This document shows positions 1 through 11,582 of a stretch of 64,000 bases of DNA, piece by piece. The stretch lies in assembly GCF_035594125.1 (NCBI RefSeq), contig NC_087192.1:10234501-10298500 (forward strand), read 5' to 3'. The stretch is from Scylla paramamosain (lineage: Eukaryota; Arthropoda; Malacostraca; Decapoda; Portunidae). Under the pieces are notes generated by a model, which did no database searches, was not told the DNA's origin, and worked only from the letters and a program-made list of their open reading frames with translations. Both the position numbers and the translations under genes were made by a program. Position 1 is the stretch's first letter, and every line of letters begins with the position of its first letter.

Positions 1-1228
1 AGATATTCATTCAACAAAAGCTCTCTTTTCACTGGCCATCCATGACATTCATGGTCTTCCCATTAGCTTTATACATCACATCAGATCTGTAGCTGTACAT
101 GAACAGAGAGCCATTAACCCATTCCTCTATTCACATTAACACTTTAATAATCACCTAACTTGTAAAATTTCAAAATTGTTCACGAACCCATCCTATCATA
201 TCTGCCATATGCTTTCTTTACATTCACTAATGGCCTTTTGTCAAATGCCTTTCACACACCTGTCTTCCAGAGAATACCTGATTTATGCATCATCCTCTTC
301 CAAATTAGAAATCAGTACCTGTGCACTCTTGTCCTGGTTCAGACATAGCCACATTGTGTCCACCAGTCAAGTCTTGGGTGGCCTCAGACCCAGACTTAGC
401 GGCATACTGCTCTGTCCTTTGTATTACAGCATTTCTTTTAATTTATTTCAATATACTGCAGCAGTTTTACAACAACATGTTTCCTTGGCAACCCCTGGAG
501 AACTATGATTACCTATAACAATTATTATTCAACTAGAACACTCTTATTCATCTTAATAAATTCTTTACCATACATCTTACAACATCCAGTAGACTTATGT
601 CCAAAACCAATAATAAATTAGTACATATGCAAAGGTAGTACAATCATCTTTATACATTGGAATCAGGCATATATTTGTTCAATCAATCACTACCACACTG
701 CTCATGAAACACACATAATAATCACTCAACAATAATTAGTTTGCTGCCCTTCACACATTCTACTACAAATATGTCCAAGCTCACTTGCTATCATCCTCTT
801 TTTAGGTCTACAACTTATTGATTCTCCAAAGACATTAATTTCTTGCTTCACTTCAACTGCAACAATGTCAGGCTTCCCATCTTCCTCTAAATTCAACAAT
901 CCCTCAAAATATTTTACCCATCTCTTCCCAACAGCAATCTACCATCCTTTGCACTCATGTTCTATTCTTTCTCACATATTCTCTTTTCCATCCTTTTCAC
1001 CTCACTCCAAAATAATTTCCTATTCACTTGGAAGCTTTTCATGAGCCTCCTAATCCACTCTCATTTGAACTTATGTCTGCATCACACATTACCCTTTTTG
1101 CTCAGTTTTTTTCTCTCTACATCTCTACATCTATACTTAATATACATACATGGCTTTTTTTCAATTTTAGCCACACACTTATTTCTCCACTACACCATTC
1201 ATTTCCCTCCCTCAGCCCATCATCTAAA
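1..1228. other. AT-rich intron, nothing recognised
   Basis: This is presumed BBS7 intron or 3' part of the locus. It is pyrimidine-rich on the plus strand. I see no exon with BBS7 similarity, no transposase or RT motif, and no long repeat. Confidence 0.5.
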
Positions 1229-1300
1229 ATAGTGGTTCTTAACCTCTGGGTCATGACCAAAAGTTGGGTCGCCAAGGATATGCACACAATTTTTTCCCCA
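1229..1300 (+). mobile_element. possible hAT-like transposon end
   Basis: The sequence TAGTGGTTCTTAACCTCTGG followed by GGGTCGCC resembles the terminal inverted repeat of hAT (Charlie-type) elements, which typically begin CAGTGGTTCTCAACC and continue with a GGGTCGC motif. I could not find the opposite end, so this may be one end of a decayed MITE. Confidence 0.35.
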
Positions 1301-2640
1301 ATATACCTATTCAAAATGTTATTAAAGTATTAATCCTGTGTATAGAATACCTAAGTCATTAACATCTAAGGCTAAGAAAATCACAGAGATATAGACAATT
1401 TAATTGAGGTGAAAAAAAAAGCCTATATCTGCTTTTGCCTTTTAAATCTAATTTGAATTTTAAATAGGAGTGTTTATGAAGGTATATGGGTTGCCATGGT
1501 CAATCTGGACAGGATTTTGGGTCACTGTATTCCAATTACATAAATTCTCCTGATATTCTATTATCTTCTCTGCTTTGCCCAACTCATTCTCTTTCAAGGC
1601 TTCCCTGTCACATTCAACTCCCTTAACCTTAATCCTTTCCCTCCACAAGGTACGAATTAGACATACTTCCTTCCTCCCACTTCCAAAACTCTCACTTCCA
1701 AAATTTGTTCCATTACATTTATGGACACATTTGCCAATCCATCATCACAATCATCAACCCTTCAACCTGTCTGTCTCATAAAAGAATACTTATAAACATT
1801 CTTCTTCACAAGGTATGCTATCACCAACTCTTGCTCTATGCAAATTTTTTAATTCTTCTTCAATTTAATTTTTTACTGATACTCCATGCATACCAAGTAC
1901 ACTTAACATTATTACATTCTCAACTTCAGCACACAGATCCCCTAGTAATACCATATTCATATTTACACTTCATAAAACAATTCTAGAAAGTTTCTTTCTC
2001 ATCTCCATCTTTCTCACTTCAAGATCCATAAGCACTTAAAACCATTCACAGTTTTCATGCAAATTTGATTTTTGCTCATATGTGTCCAAATGAGATTTCA
2101 TTCCACTCCTTCAAATCTTGCTGAATTTTTTGCCTCACCAAAAAGGTCCTTACTTTTCTCATTTTATTTCTTTGTAAACTTGACCTCCTTTTATTCACAC
2201 ATCCAAACAAATTGAGATTCATCCTTTCCTCTTATCTTTGTTTCACATTTAACTATATTCAATCACAATACAGAGGTCACTCAGCACCTCTCTGAAAGAG
2301 AAGCACTTCCAGGGAGCTAACCTTTATATAAACCTGTTATTACTTGATAAAAATAAGTGAACATAGTACATCCAACTTCTCACACCTTTTTTTTTTTTTT
2401 TGTCTCACATATAAGATATCTATGGACATTCACTGACTCATCATGGTACAAAGGGTATCAAATCCATAAGTATTGCCTTGCCTCACTCTAAAAAAAACAC
2501 AGATGAGAGTGACCCCAGTCTCCATTGTGTTTTGGGTGCTACTTTGGCTTGTTATCTATGTGTCATGAATCTACTTTGGTATGATATCTACACTTACATT
2601 GCGATCTACGTCTCATGAATCTATTTTGATGTGCAATCTG
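1301..2640. other. AT-rich intron, nothing recognised
   Basis: No coding similarity or mobile-element signature was seen. A T-run lies at about 2387-2401. Loose repeats built on CATGAATCTA(C/T)TTTG and ATCTAC occur between 2560 and 2640. Confidence 0.45.
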
Positions 2641-2666
2641 CAACTTATGCTGCAATCAACATGGTA

Positions 2667-2900
2667 CAAGAACAAGGAAAACACTTCTCTTAATTGGTTT
2701 TGAGAGAATGTGTGGTAAAAGAACAAGGAAAACACTTCTCTTAATTGCTTTCGAGAGAAAGTGTGGTTAGAGAACCTGAAGCATGAGTGGAATGTCTGTT
2801 TGAGTGTGGAAGGTCCAATCCCACTTCAACACAGCAGAAAAGCAAGGAAAACACTTCTCTTGCTTTTGAGAGAATGTGTGGTTAAAGAGCCTGAAGCATG
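2667..2900. repeat. minisatellite-like tandem repeat, about 51 bp units
   Basis: A unit containing AAGGAAAACACTTCTCTT and then GAGAGAA(T/A)GTGTGGT occurs three times, starting near 2670, 2721 and 2841. The first two units are adjacent. The third is separated by a partial repeat with GAACCTGAAGCATG, which itself recurs as GAGCCTGAAGCATG near 2887. Confidence 0.75.
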
Positions 2901-3054
2901 GGTGGAAGGTCCAGTCCCAAGTCAACAAGGTACATGTGGCAACAGCATACTTCATTCCGCCACAGACATCATTCCAGACAGCTTTGGTGTGTTATCTATT
3001 GTTTGTTACCTAATTTCTAATTTGCTTGTAATCTACTTTTCCTAGATTTCAAAG

Positions 3055-3947
3055 TTTTTTTTTTTTTTACGTAGGAGGGACACTGGCCAAAGGCAACAAA
3101 AATCCAATAAAAAAAAAAAAAACCCACTGAGATGCCAGTTCCAGAAAAGTGTCCAAAGCAGTGGTCAAGAATTGAAGAATAAGTGTCTTGAAACCTCCCT
3201 CTTGAAGGAATTCAAGTCATAGGAAGGTGAAAATACAGAAGCAGGCAGGGAGTTCCAGAGTTTACCAGAGAAAGGGATGAATGATTGAGAATACTGGTTA
3301 ACTCTTGCATTAGAGAGGTGGACAGAATAGGGGTGAGAGAAAGAAGAATCTTGTGCAGCAAGGCCACAGGAGGAGAGGAGGCATGCAGTTAGCAAGATCA
3401 GAAGAGCAGTTAGCATGAAAATAACGGTAGAAGACAGCTAGAGATGCAACATTGCAGTGATGAGAGAGAGGCTGAAGACAGTCAGTTAGAGGAGAGGAGT
3501 TGATGAGACGAAAAGCTTTTGATTCCACCCTGTCTAGAAGAGTGGTATGAGTGGAACCCCCTCCCCCTAGACATGTGAAGCATACTCTATACATGTACGG
3601 ATAAGGCCCTTGTGCAGAGTTAGCAGCTGGGCGGGTGAGAAAAACTGGCGGAGATGTCTCAGAATGCCTAACTTCATAGAAGCTATTTTAGTTAGAGATG
3701 AGATGTGAAGATTCCAGCTTGGATTATAAGTAAAGGACAGACCGAGGATGTTCAGTGTAGAAGTGGGGGACAGTTGAGTGTCATTGAAGAAGAGGGGATA
3801 GTTGTCTGGAAGGTTGTATTGAGTTGACAGATGGAGTAATTGAGTTTTTGAGGCACTGAACAATACCAAGTTTGCTCTGCCCCAATCAGAAATTTTAGAA
3901 AGATCAGAAGTCAGGCGTTTTGTGGCTTCCCTGTATTAAATGTTTAT
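3055..3947 (-). mobile_element. LINE family B, 5'-truncated 3' fragment
   Basis: This non-LTR retrotransposon reads on the minus strand from the RT palm C-terminal side (N-A-S-K-T-Q-L-L-H-L, then L-G-L-S-F-T-Y-N) through the thumb and C-terminal region (S-F-I-P-F-S-G-K-L-W-N-S-L-P) to a short 3' UTR and a T-run on the plus strand (poly-A tail at 3055-3068). Five other copies of this family occur in the window and share the 3' end CCCTCCTAC-ATAAAA. Frameshifts separate the coding blocks. The left end is the true 3' end; the right end is a 5' truncation. Confidence 0.85.
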
Positions 3948-4054
3948 TAGACCAGTTATTTATTTTTCTTAATTCCACAAACCTTAGTAAATCCTCCTTT
4001 ATATTTCAGGCATTGACATAGCCCTCAAGATGCTTGTAGAAGACTTCTACACTG

Positions 4055-4975
4055 AAATCAGTGATGAAACTAAGAAGACATGAACTTTTGGATGAAGAAC
4101 AGTGTGTTTCACCATGTCATCGTTGTGGCGGAGAGATGAAAGATGCTCGGAAAAGAAGAAACAGCAAATTTATTCCCGTTCTTCGTTACAAAAACTGTGG
4201 ATGTCAAAGAATACATTGCAGAGGCAATGTATTCTTTCACTTCACAGATTTAAATAACAAACTAAATTGCAAGCTCTCTCTTTGCCAAATTTTAGAATTG
4301 ATTTGGTTCAAAGTTTAACTGGCAGAGGCACTGAAGCAATATGCGATTGGTTCAACATGTGCAGAGAAGTTTGTACAGCGATTTTTCAGTCCAGAATCAT
4401 GGCAATATGGTGGGCACTGAAGAAGAGCCTGTACAAATTGATGAAGTACGCTTTGCAGGATGTAGAAAATACAACAGAGGTTGAATGTTGCAATGAGACA
4501 GGGCAACAAATTCAATAGACATTGAAGCTGAAGTGAACAATAACTGTAACCATGGAAGACACATTGATAGTCCTTGGGTGTTTGGTTTGAAGAAAAGGTA
4601 AGATTGCTGATATTTTTACGTCCAAAGAAGAGACCATGAGACACTTCTGCCAATTACTCAGCGAGAAGTCGCTGAAGGCTCAGTAATTCATTCCGATGAA
4701 TGGAGAGCTTACTCTAATTTGAACCAACTCAATTTTCATAATTTTTCCGTAAATCATCAGCAGAATTATGTCAATCCCAAAACCGGACCACATACACAAG
4801 GAACTGAAATAACATGGCTTGATGCGAAGATTTGTATATTGAAAAAAATGAGAAGCTGCAATCAAAGAACACTTCAATCCCATCTTGACTACTTCTGCTG
4901 GCGGATGATGAGGAAAGAAGCTCCTGACTTATATTTAGCATTTTCATCCGATGTATGTGCTGTTTATCGCTAGAA
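4055..4975 (+). pseudogene. Merlin (IS1595-like) DDE transposase, broken
   Basis: Merlin transposases are cut-and-paste enzymes related to bacterial IS1016/IS1595. In reading order the sequence shows an N-terminal zinc-binding block (C-H-R-C-G-G and later N-C-G-C-Q-R, about 4115-4210), then Q-I-D-E-V-R-F near 4433 (first catalytic Asp region), W-V-F-G-L near 4576, H-S-D-E-W-R-A-Y near 4693 (second Asp), then N-Y-V-N-P-K-T-G-P-H-T-Q-G-T-E near 4763-4810 (third acidic residue) and F-C-W-R near 4898. These blocks fall in different frames, with at least two frameshifts and stops, so it is dead. I did not identify the terminal inverted repeats. Confidence 0.75.
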
Positions 4976-5003
4976 TATTTTTAATAAACATTTTACGCAT
5001 TTT

Positions 5004-5077
5004 AGACATTTTAGAATTTTTTACTGTTTCAATTAAATTAGACATTTTATAATTTTTTACTGTTTCAATTAAATTTT
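5004..5077. repeat. 37-bp tandem duplication
   Basis: A unit with ACATTTTAGAATTTTTTACT and TTTCAATTAAATT is present twice in a row with few differences. It lies just downstream of the Merlin relic and may be part of its 3' region. Confidence 0.7.
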
Positions 5078-5954
5078 CTGTTATATATAATGCATAATAT
5101 TGTGATTTACTATGTAGATATTCAAATTAAATTTTGTACTGTGCAGACATTTTAGCTGAGGTGCATGCTGTTTATTGCTAAAACATATATGAAATAAAAA
5201 TTTTCAATATTTCGAGTACATCTTCTTTATTTTATATACATGCTGTGTTTTACTATGTTGATATGAGTCTAAAATAGAATTTGTATGGTGTAGATATTCT
5301 TCCTTGTAGATATCTAACCAAAGTGTGGTGTACATATCTTTTGCTTGTAGATAACAAGCCAAAGTAGCACAGTGATTTGTTCTGTGGTCTCCATGACACA
5401 CAGGGAAAGCAGAGACATGCACTCTATGACTTATGTCTCAGATGTGGCTATAATGTTAACTCCCCAGCCTGAATGTGGCACAAAAAATATAAACCACAGT
5501 GTGGTGAGCAGTGAGGTCACCACATTCCATCCCGTCATCTATCTCTGAATTCTTTGGGGATGGTCATGGCAGAAGAGTCTCTGCTCTTCCTTATCCAAAT
5601 TCTCTCCTTGCTTGCTCCAAGCCCTCACCTTTAGCTACCACATCTTGCATATATGTATTTACTCCTTTACCCACCATATCCCTAATCATAACTGAATGTC
5701 AAGTTTAAAAGTATATTAAGTATATTAACTGATAAAGTAAAATTTCTCACTATAAAATCATTGAAGGAAATCAGTGACATGTCTGTATCCTCTATCATAT
5801 ATTTTGTATGTGAATTGATTCAGTGAAAAACAACACACACACACACACAAACAAATAAATAAATAAAATAAAATAAATAGATAAATAACAATAAAAATCA
5901 AAATATGTCTACCAAAACATGAATGAAATGATTACATACATCTCTCTAACTTAC
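5078..5954. other. intron flank of BBS7 exon e, nothing recognised
   Basis: AT-rich. A partial direct repeat of the GTGCTGTTTAT(T/C)GCTA type links 4960 and 5168. A short (CA)n at about 5830 is followed by AAAT-rich sequence. No coding similarity. Confidence 0.45.
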
Positions 5955-6165
5955 CATGGAGAACCTGAGGGTTGGCTCTGCCTCATCTCCATCCTCATAG
6001 GAGTAAACTTCTAGTGATCCATCATCTCTACCCACAATAAGATCCCGTATGCCATCCCCAGTCATGTCATGATGATCCATGCTGGTCACACCACCACGCC
6101 GGGAGGAGCCAACACTGCCTGCCCCACCACCATTCTCGCTCACCCACCGATGAATGGCTGCTCCT
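5955..6165 (-). CDS. BBS7: BBS7 internal exon e (last one in the window)
   Basis: This 211-bp exon encodes W-V-S-E-N-G followed by a Gly/Ser-rich stretch, then D-M-T-G-D-G-I-R-D-L-I-V-G-R-D-D-G-S-L-E-V-Y-S. The latter matches vertebrate BBS7 D-I-V-G-D-G-V-K-D-L-L-V-G-R-D-D-G and E-V-Y-S-F. The acceptor is TTTTTCAG before AGGAGC and the donor is GTAAGT after TCCATG. It completes the AG-A codon (Arg) left by exon d and ends in phase 0. The Gly/Ser-rich insert replaces a short charged stretch in vertebrates and may be a lineage-specific loop. The next expected exon was not found between 1 and 5954, so the following intron is at least 5.9 kb. Confidence 0.94.
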
Positions 6166-6534
6166 CTGAAAAATAAGTCACTGATTACTCTCACTTAAAT
6201 TTACATATTCCTGTTATAAACACAACATAGTTCATGAAGGAATCTGTTGCATAGTGAACAGTAACATTTAATACACACAGATACTGATTTGATGCTTCTC
6301 TGCAGGTTTAGAGTGTAAGAGGAGATGTCTGTTTAATAATTTGATACAGTACTAAACCATATAAGTACAGCACCATATTTTGTTTCACCAGGAGGCACAT
6401 ACAGTCATACATCAGAATTATTGCAGTGACAGGAACTAGTAATTTTTCAAATGAAGATAGTTGAAAAATCTTATGATTAATGAACTGGAAATCTCTTTCC
6501 TCACACAAAACTACATGCACCTAATTACATGCAC

Positions 6535-6817
6535 GCACCACGTAGTGTAGTGGTTAGCACGCTCAGCTCACAACCAAGAAGGCCTGGGGTTCAAATCCCG
6601 GGCATGGTGAAGCAAATGGGTGAGCCTCTTAATGTGTAGCCCCTGTTCACCTAACAGCAGGTAGGTATGGGATGTAACCTGAGGGGTTGTGACCTCGTTG
6701 TCCCGGTGTGTGATGTGTGAGTGGTCTCAGTCCCAACCAAAGATTGGTCACTATGAGCTCTGAGCTCTTTCTGTAGAGGAATGGCAGGCTGGGTGACCAG
6801 CAGATGACCGTAGGTGA
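6535..6817 (+). mobile_element. tRNA-derived SINE
   Basis: The 5' head has RNA polymerase III promoter elements: an A-box-like TAGTGTAGTGG at 6543-6553 and a B box GGTTCAAATCC at 6588-6598, spaced as in a tRNA. It is followed by a non-tRNA body containing CCTGTTCACCTAACAGCAGG, GGGATGTAA and GAGCTCTGAGCTC, which I recognise from decapod dispersed repeats. It has no intact tRNA fold or terminal CCA context, so it is a SINE, not a tRNA gene. It abuts LINE family B at about 6818. Confidence 0.8.
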
Positions 6818-8957
6818 ATCACACCCTTCATTCAAAATTCTAAATTCAATATGGTGACTCTTACACCAGCCTTGGAGTTCCCATCTGGGCAGGGAAACAA
6901 GAATGTCCCCAAGTTGAACTGCTCTTCTGGTACTGACCCTTAGTGTCTTGACACCCTCCCTCAATTTTTCTTCAGTAACTTCTACAATATTCACAGATTG
7001 AGATATAATTTTCAGTCTGTAGAACACCACTTCTCTACTTAGCCTTATCTTCTTTTCCTCACTGAAACACAGGTGTCTCAGGCAACTGACAGTAGCCCCT
7101 TTTCTGTTCCCTCCTACTTTTTCTATCCTCATTTTCAATCCAAAGCTGGATGTTGTGTCTTTGTGTTCAACAACATAATTTGTTCTAATGCTCTTGAATC
7201 TTCAAAATTTTCTACCATTTGGCCATGACTGCAAAGTCACTCTCAAACTAGATTTATCTGTGCTGTATAAGTCTCCCCTAACTCCTCTGACTATAAAAAA
7301 CTGTTTGACTACTTAACATTCAAAGTGGAATACATCTTTGACTCTCTCCTCTTTTGCAGAGATCTCCATTCTTGGAGATTTCAATGTTTACCACCAGCTT
7401 TGGCTTTCCTCTCCCTTTACTGACCATCCTGGTAAACTAGCCTTTGGCTTTGCTATCCTCCACAACCTAAAAGCAATTGGTGCAACACTGTATTCCTGAC
7501 TGTCTTGGAAATAAGCCCTACATTCTTAACCTTTTCCTAACCTCTAGTCCTTCTGTTTATGCTGTCACCCTATCTTCTCCATTGGGCTCCAATCACAACC
7601 CCATATCTGTATCTTGTCCTATCACCCCAATCCCTTCTCAGTAACTCCCAAAACAGAGGTGCCTCTAGCATTTTCTTCTGTTAATTGGGGGGAACCTGAA
7701 GAGGTATTATTCTGATTTTCCTTGGAATGACTATCATTTCCAAGTCTCTGTGTGCTAAGCACACACCGAGATTAGATTCTCCTTGTACCCTGATGAGTCA
7801 CCTAATCTCCATAGATATGGTATTTGTGATAGTATCTGGCATGGAAACATATATTCCTCACTCTTTCTCTAAACTTAAACTTTCCAAACCTTGGTTTGAC
7901 ACAGTCTGTTCTCCTGCTGTACATGATAGAGAGATGACACACAAAAGGTATTTGAGCATTCCATCATCTGAATCTCACACACTTTATATTTCTGCCTGGA
8001 ATCATGCCAAGTCTGTTCTCCAACTAGCCAAAAACTCCTTTATTAAAAGAAAGTGTCAAAACCTTTCAAGATTTAACTCCCCTTGTGACTTCTGGCACCT
8101 GTCCAAAAACATCTCCAATAACTTTACTTCTTCATCTTTCCCTCTTTTATTTCAACCTGATGGCACCACTGCCATCTCATCTATTTCTAGAGCTGAACTC
8201 TTCTCTCAAAGCTTTGCTAAAACTCTACCTTGGAAGATTCAGGGTTTGTTCCTTTCTCTCCACCCTCAAAGTACTTCATGCTAACCATTAAGATCCTTAG
8301 TAATGATGTTTTCCCTGGCCCTTATCTTCAGCAGGCTTATGAACCTGATGTGGTATATCTAATCACTAGTATGGCTTCCATCAAGATCACTCTACTAGTG
8401 ATCTTCTGGCTTTCCTCACTGAGTTTTGGTCATCCTCTTTTAGGGATTTTGGTGAAACTTTTGCTGTTGCCTTAGCCATATCTAAAGCTTTTGATAGAGT
8501 CTGGCACAAAACTTTGATTTCTATATTATCCTCCTACAGCTTCCTTCTCTCTGTAACTTTATCTCAAGTTTGCTTTCTGACCATTCTATTGTTGCTGTGG
8601 TAGATGGTCATTGTTTTTCTAAGTTTATTAACAGTGGTGTTCCTCAGGGTTCTGTCCCATCACCCACTCTCTTTCTATTATTCCTTAATGATCTTCTAAA
8701 CCAAACTTCTTGTACTATCCATTCCTATGCTGATAATACCACCCTGCACTCTTTCACATCTTTTCATAAACATCTGATCCTTTAGGAAGTAAATAGCTCA
8801 CACGGAGAAGCCACAGAATGCCTGACTTCTGATCTTTCTAAAATTTTTGATTGGAGCAGAGCAAACTTAGTATTGGTCTATGCTTCAAAAACTCAATTCC
8901 TCCATCTATCAATTCAACACAACCTTCCAGATAACTATGCCCTATTCTTTAATGACA
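6818..8957 (+). mobile_element. LINE family B copy, both ends truncated
   Basis: This plus-strand copy begins in the 5' UTR just before the conserved ATG (about 6854, M-V-T-L-T-P-A). It contains the endonuclease (S-P-N-S-S-D-Y-K-K, later I-L-G-D-F-N-V-like) from about 7240 to 7640 and the RT from about 7730. The RT includes V-P-Q-G-S-V near 8638, Y-A-D-N-T-T near 8728 (YADD with the second Asp changed to Asn) and F-N-D-T near 8950. It stops inside the post-RT region without the poly-A end, which is unusual for a LINE. Many stops and frameshifts. Confidence 0.8.
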
Positions 8958-9344
8958 CTTGTTGTGTGTAGCAAGATAACACTATATAAAATGGAGGAAG
9001 TACTAAGAATGAATGAGAAAAGAATAATGAAAGAGGGGGAGAGAGAGGTGAGAAGAGAAAGAGTTGGGGGCGCGACTTGGACATGTCCCAGACATGAAGC
9101 TACCCAGCCTGAAGCTTCTAGAATGATATTTATCCACACAATTACTCATATTCCCCACATAAATTTCCTTACTTTCCCTCATCCATTCAATTTGAGTCTC
9201 ACTCAGTATTTAGTAGAATAGATGCTCTTGACAATAAAGCAATCAGTATTCATCTAGCCTCCCTAGTTTAATCAGCTGAATTTTCAGAAGTAGTGTTTTA
9301 TTCATGTAAAGACAGTGCGAGAAGTAGAGTGTGGGCAGGTGTAT
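8958..9344. other. unassigned segment between two LINEs
   Basis: It has a purine-rich stretch at about 8990-9066 and no recognised coding similarity. Confidence 0.4.
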
Positions 9345-9433
9345 TTACCTAGTTGTGCTTTATGGGAAAAGAGCTATGCTTGTGCTGTCCTATCACCATA
9401 CCTTTTAATATGCAACTTAGCCTTGAATCCATG

Positions 9434-10447
9434 TACATCTACCAACGTTGGAAAAGAGGAGAGAAAGGGGAGAGTTAATTGCGATATATAAAGCAGGAGG
9501 AGGTGGACTTATATTCTTGAATCCATGTCAGAAAAGCAACATGTAATGATTTGTGTTTATTGGAACTTGGGTACCCTTCGTTACATTCACTCATACTGTC
9601 TTAGCAGTGCAAATTTTTCAGTGGTATGTGGAAGGATAGGAAGGAGATGTTTGATGATCCTCTGTCTCATGCTATTCGAATCACCCTGGACAATAACACG
9701 TTAACTTCGAAGTACATTAGGGATCTGATAAGCAATGATATTAATGATATAGTGAACGCAATAGAAGATCTTAAGTCAAAGACAATATCCTCTGAGTCTA
9801 ATAGAGTAAAAATGTACAACACTATAAATCCTGATCTGGCAGTACATCAGATATATAAGACTAAGTTGAAAATCAATGAAAGTGAACGAATATCATGAAC
9901 AAGATTTCGAGTCAGTGCTCTTTCCCTCACTATTGAGGAAGGCCGCTGGAACAGATGAGGCTGAGGTCGTTTGCCAGTGGAAGAACGCCTGTGTTCCTGT
10001 GGCCAGATACAAACTGAATGACATGTAGTGGAAGATTGTGCCAAAACTTTAAATATACGTCAGCGATACCACTTGTCAACCTTAGAAAACTTATTCATAG
10101 AGAGGACTGACGTTGCCAGAGTCTGTACCATAATTCATGAAATTCTTACCAGTTTTATTTAAGGTTTTACATTTAGTTTGAAAATGAACTTTGTTTTTAT
10201 TAGCTTTATTACTGTGTTTCAGAAGTTATTTTGTTTTTAGACTCTTAATTTCTTTAAAAATTTATGTAGAGTGCGTTAATGTTTAGTGTTTTAACATGGA
10301 GCTTTTCCTTATTAGGTAGGTTTGTGCACACATTTGTGTTAGTTTCTATATTATGTGGACCATTTTATGTTTTAATGTATATTGTGCTGTGTAAAAAAAA
10401 AAAAAAAAAAAAATTGTGGTCAATAAAAATATGAATATGAATATATA
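9434..10447 (+). mobile_element. insertion in A1: inverted A1 segment plus a different LINE 3' end
   Basis: Compared with the copy at 27.7-30.8 kb, the A1 sequence is broken between AGTATA and CATGGATTC. The insert begins with about 75 bp (9434-9508) that match A1's own 10609-10683 in inverted orientation with about one difference. Then comes a plus-strand 3' part of another non-LTR element: an open frame at 9626-9898, then R-V-S-A-L-S-L-T and a C-terminal C-S-C-G-Q-I-Q-T-E-W-H-V-V-E-D-C zinc knuckle at about 9907-10050. It has an A-run of about 21 at 10393-10413 and AATAAA at about 10424. The clade of the second element is unclear. Confidence 0.65.
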
Positions 10448-11384
10448 TACTTTCTGCATTTACTATCTCCTCACCCAGACTGTTCCATACATTAATACTT
10501 CTATATGGGAAACTATACTTTTTGATGTCTCTTCTACAAGCACTCCTCTTCAGCCTCTTCCCATGTCCTCTAATGTCCCGTGTATCCCAGACCATTAAGT
10601 CGCTCCAGTCCACCTCCTCCTGCTTTATATATCGCAATTAACTCTCCCCTTTCTCTCCTCTTTTCCAACATTGGTAGATGTAGCCTTTCCAGTCTCTCTT
10701 CATATGACAGGTCCCTGATACTTGGTACCATCTTCGTAGCTGTTCTCTGAAGTCTCTCTAACTTCCTTATATCCTTTTTCTTGTATGGTGACCACACTAC
10801 TGCTGCATATTCCAGTCTAGGTCTTATCAGCAACACGATCATCCCCCTGACCATCTCTTCATCCATATATGCAAAGGCCTGCCTTATTCTTCTCAACAAG
10901 TTATAGGTTTCTCCTGTAATTTTGCTAATGTGTCTCTCTGGGGTCAGGTTCCCAGTCACTATAACACTGAGATCCTTTTTCCTCTTCTGCTCCAATCAAC
11001 CTTACACCATTCAACACATAATTTCCTTTTACTCTTCCTGTACTTTTTCCAAATTCTATTACCTTACACTTCTTTAAATTAAATTCCATTTCCCATATAT
11101 AAATCCACTCTGATATCTTGTTCAGGTCTTCTTGTAACGTTCCACAGTCCTCTGCACTCTCAACTTTCTTCAGCAACTTTGCATCATCCACAAAAAGGCT
11201 CATGTAGCTGTTCACACTCTCCGTCATATAATTTATATAGACTACAAACATGATTGGTGCAAGTACTGAGCCTTGGGGTACTCCACTTATGACTTCCCTC
11301 CATGATTTTTTTATCTTTTATCACCATTCTCATTTCTCTGTTTGTCAAGAAATTTTCCATCCATCTCAGCAGGGCCCCCCTTAA

Positions 11385-11582
11385 CCCACCATTATGCTTC
11401 AACTTCCACAACAATTTACTGTGTGACACTTTATCAAAGGCCTTCTTCAGCCCACCATTATGCTTCAACTTCCACAACAATTTCCTGTGTGACACTTTAT
11501 CAAAGGCCTTCTTCAGCCCACCATTATGCTTCAACTTCCACAACAATTTCCTGTGTGACACTTTATCAAAGGCCTTCTTCAG
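11385..11582 (-). repeat. 66-bp in-frame triplication inside RT of copy A1
   Basis: Three adjacent 66-bp units begin at 11385, 11451 and 11517 and are nearly identical. Each encodes 22 residues on the minus strand starting K-K-A-F-D-K-V and ending H-N-G-G-L, so the RT motif A neighbourhood is repeated three times without shifting the frame. Other copies of the family have one unit. Confidence 0.9.

Noticed and set aside
6539..6611. A tRNA gene
   Set aside because: A and B boxes are present, but no clean acceptor stem or cloverleaf forms, and the sequence continues into a SINE body.
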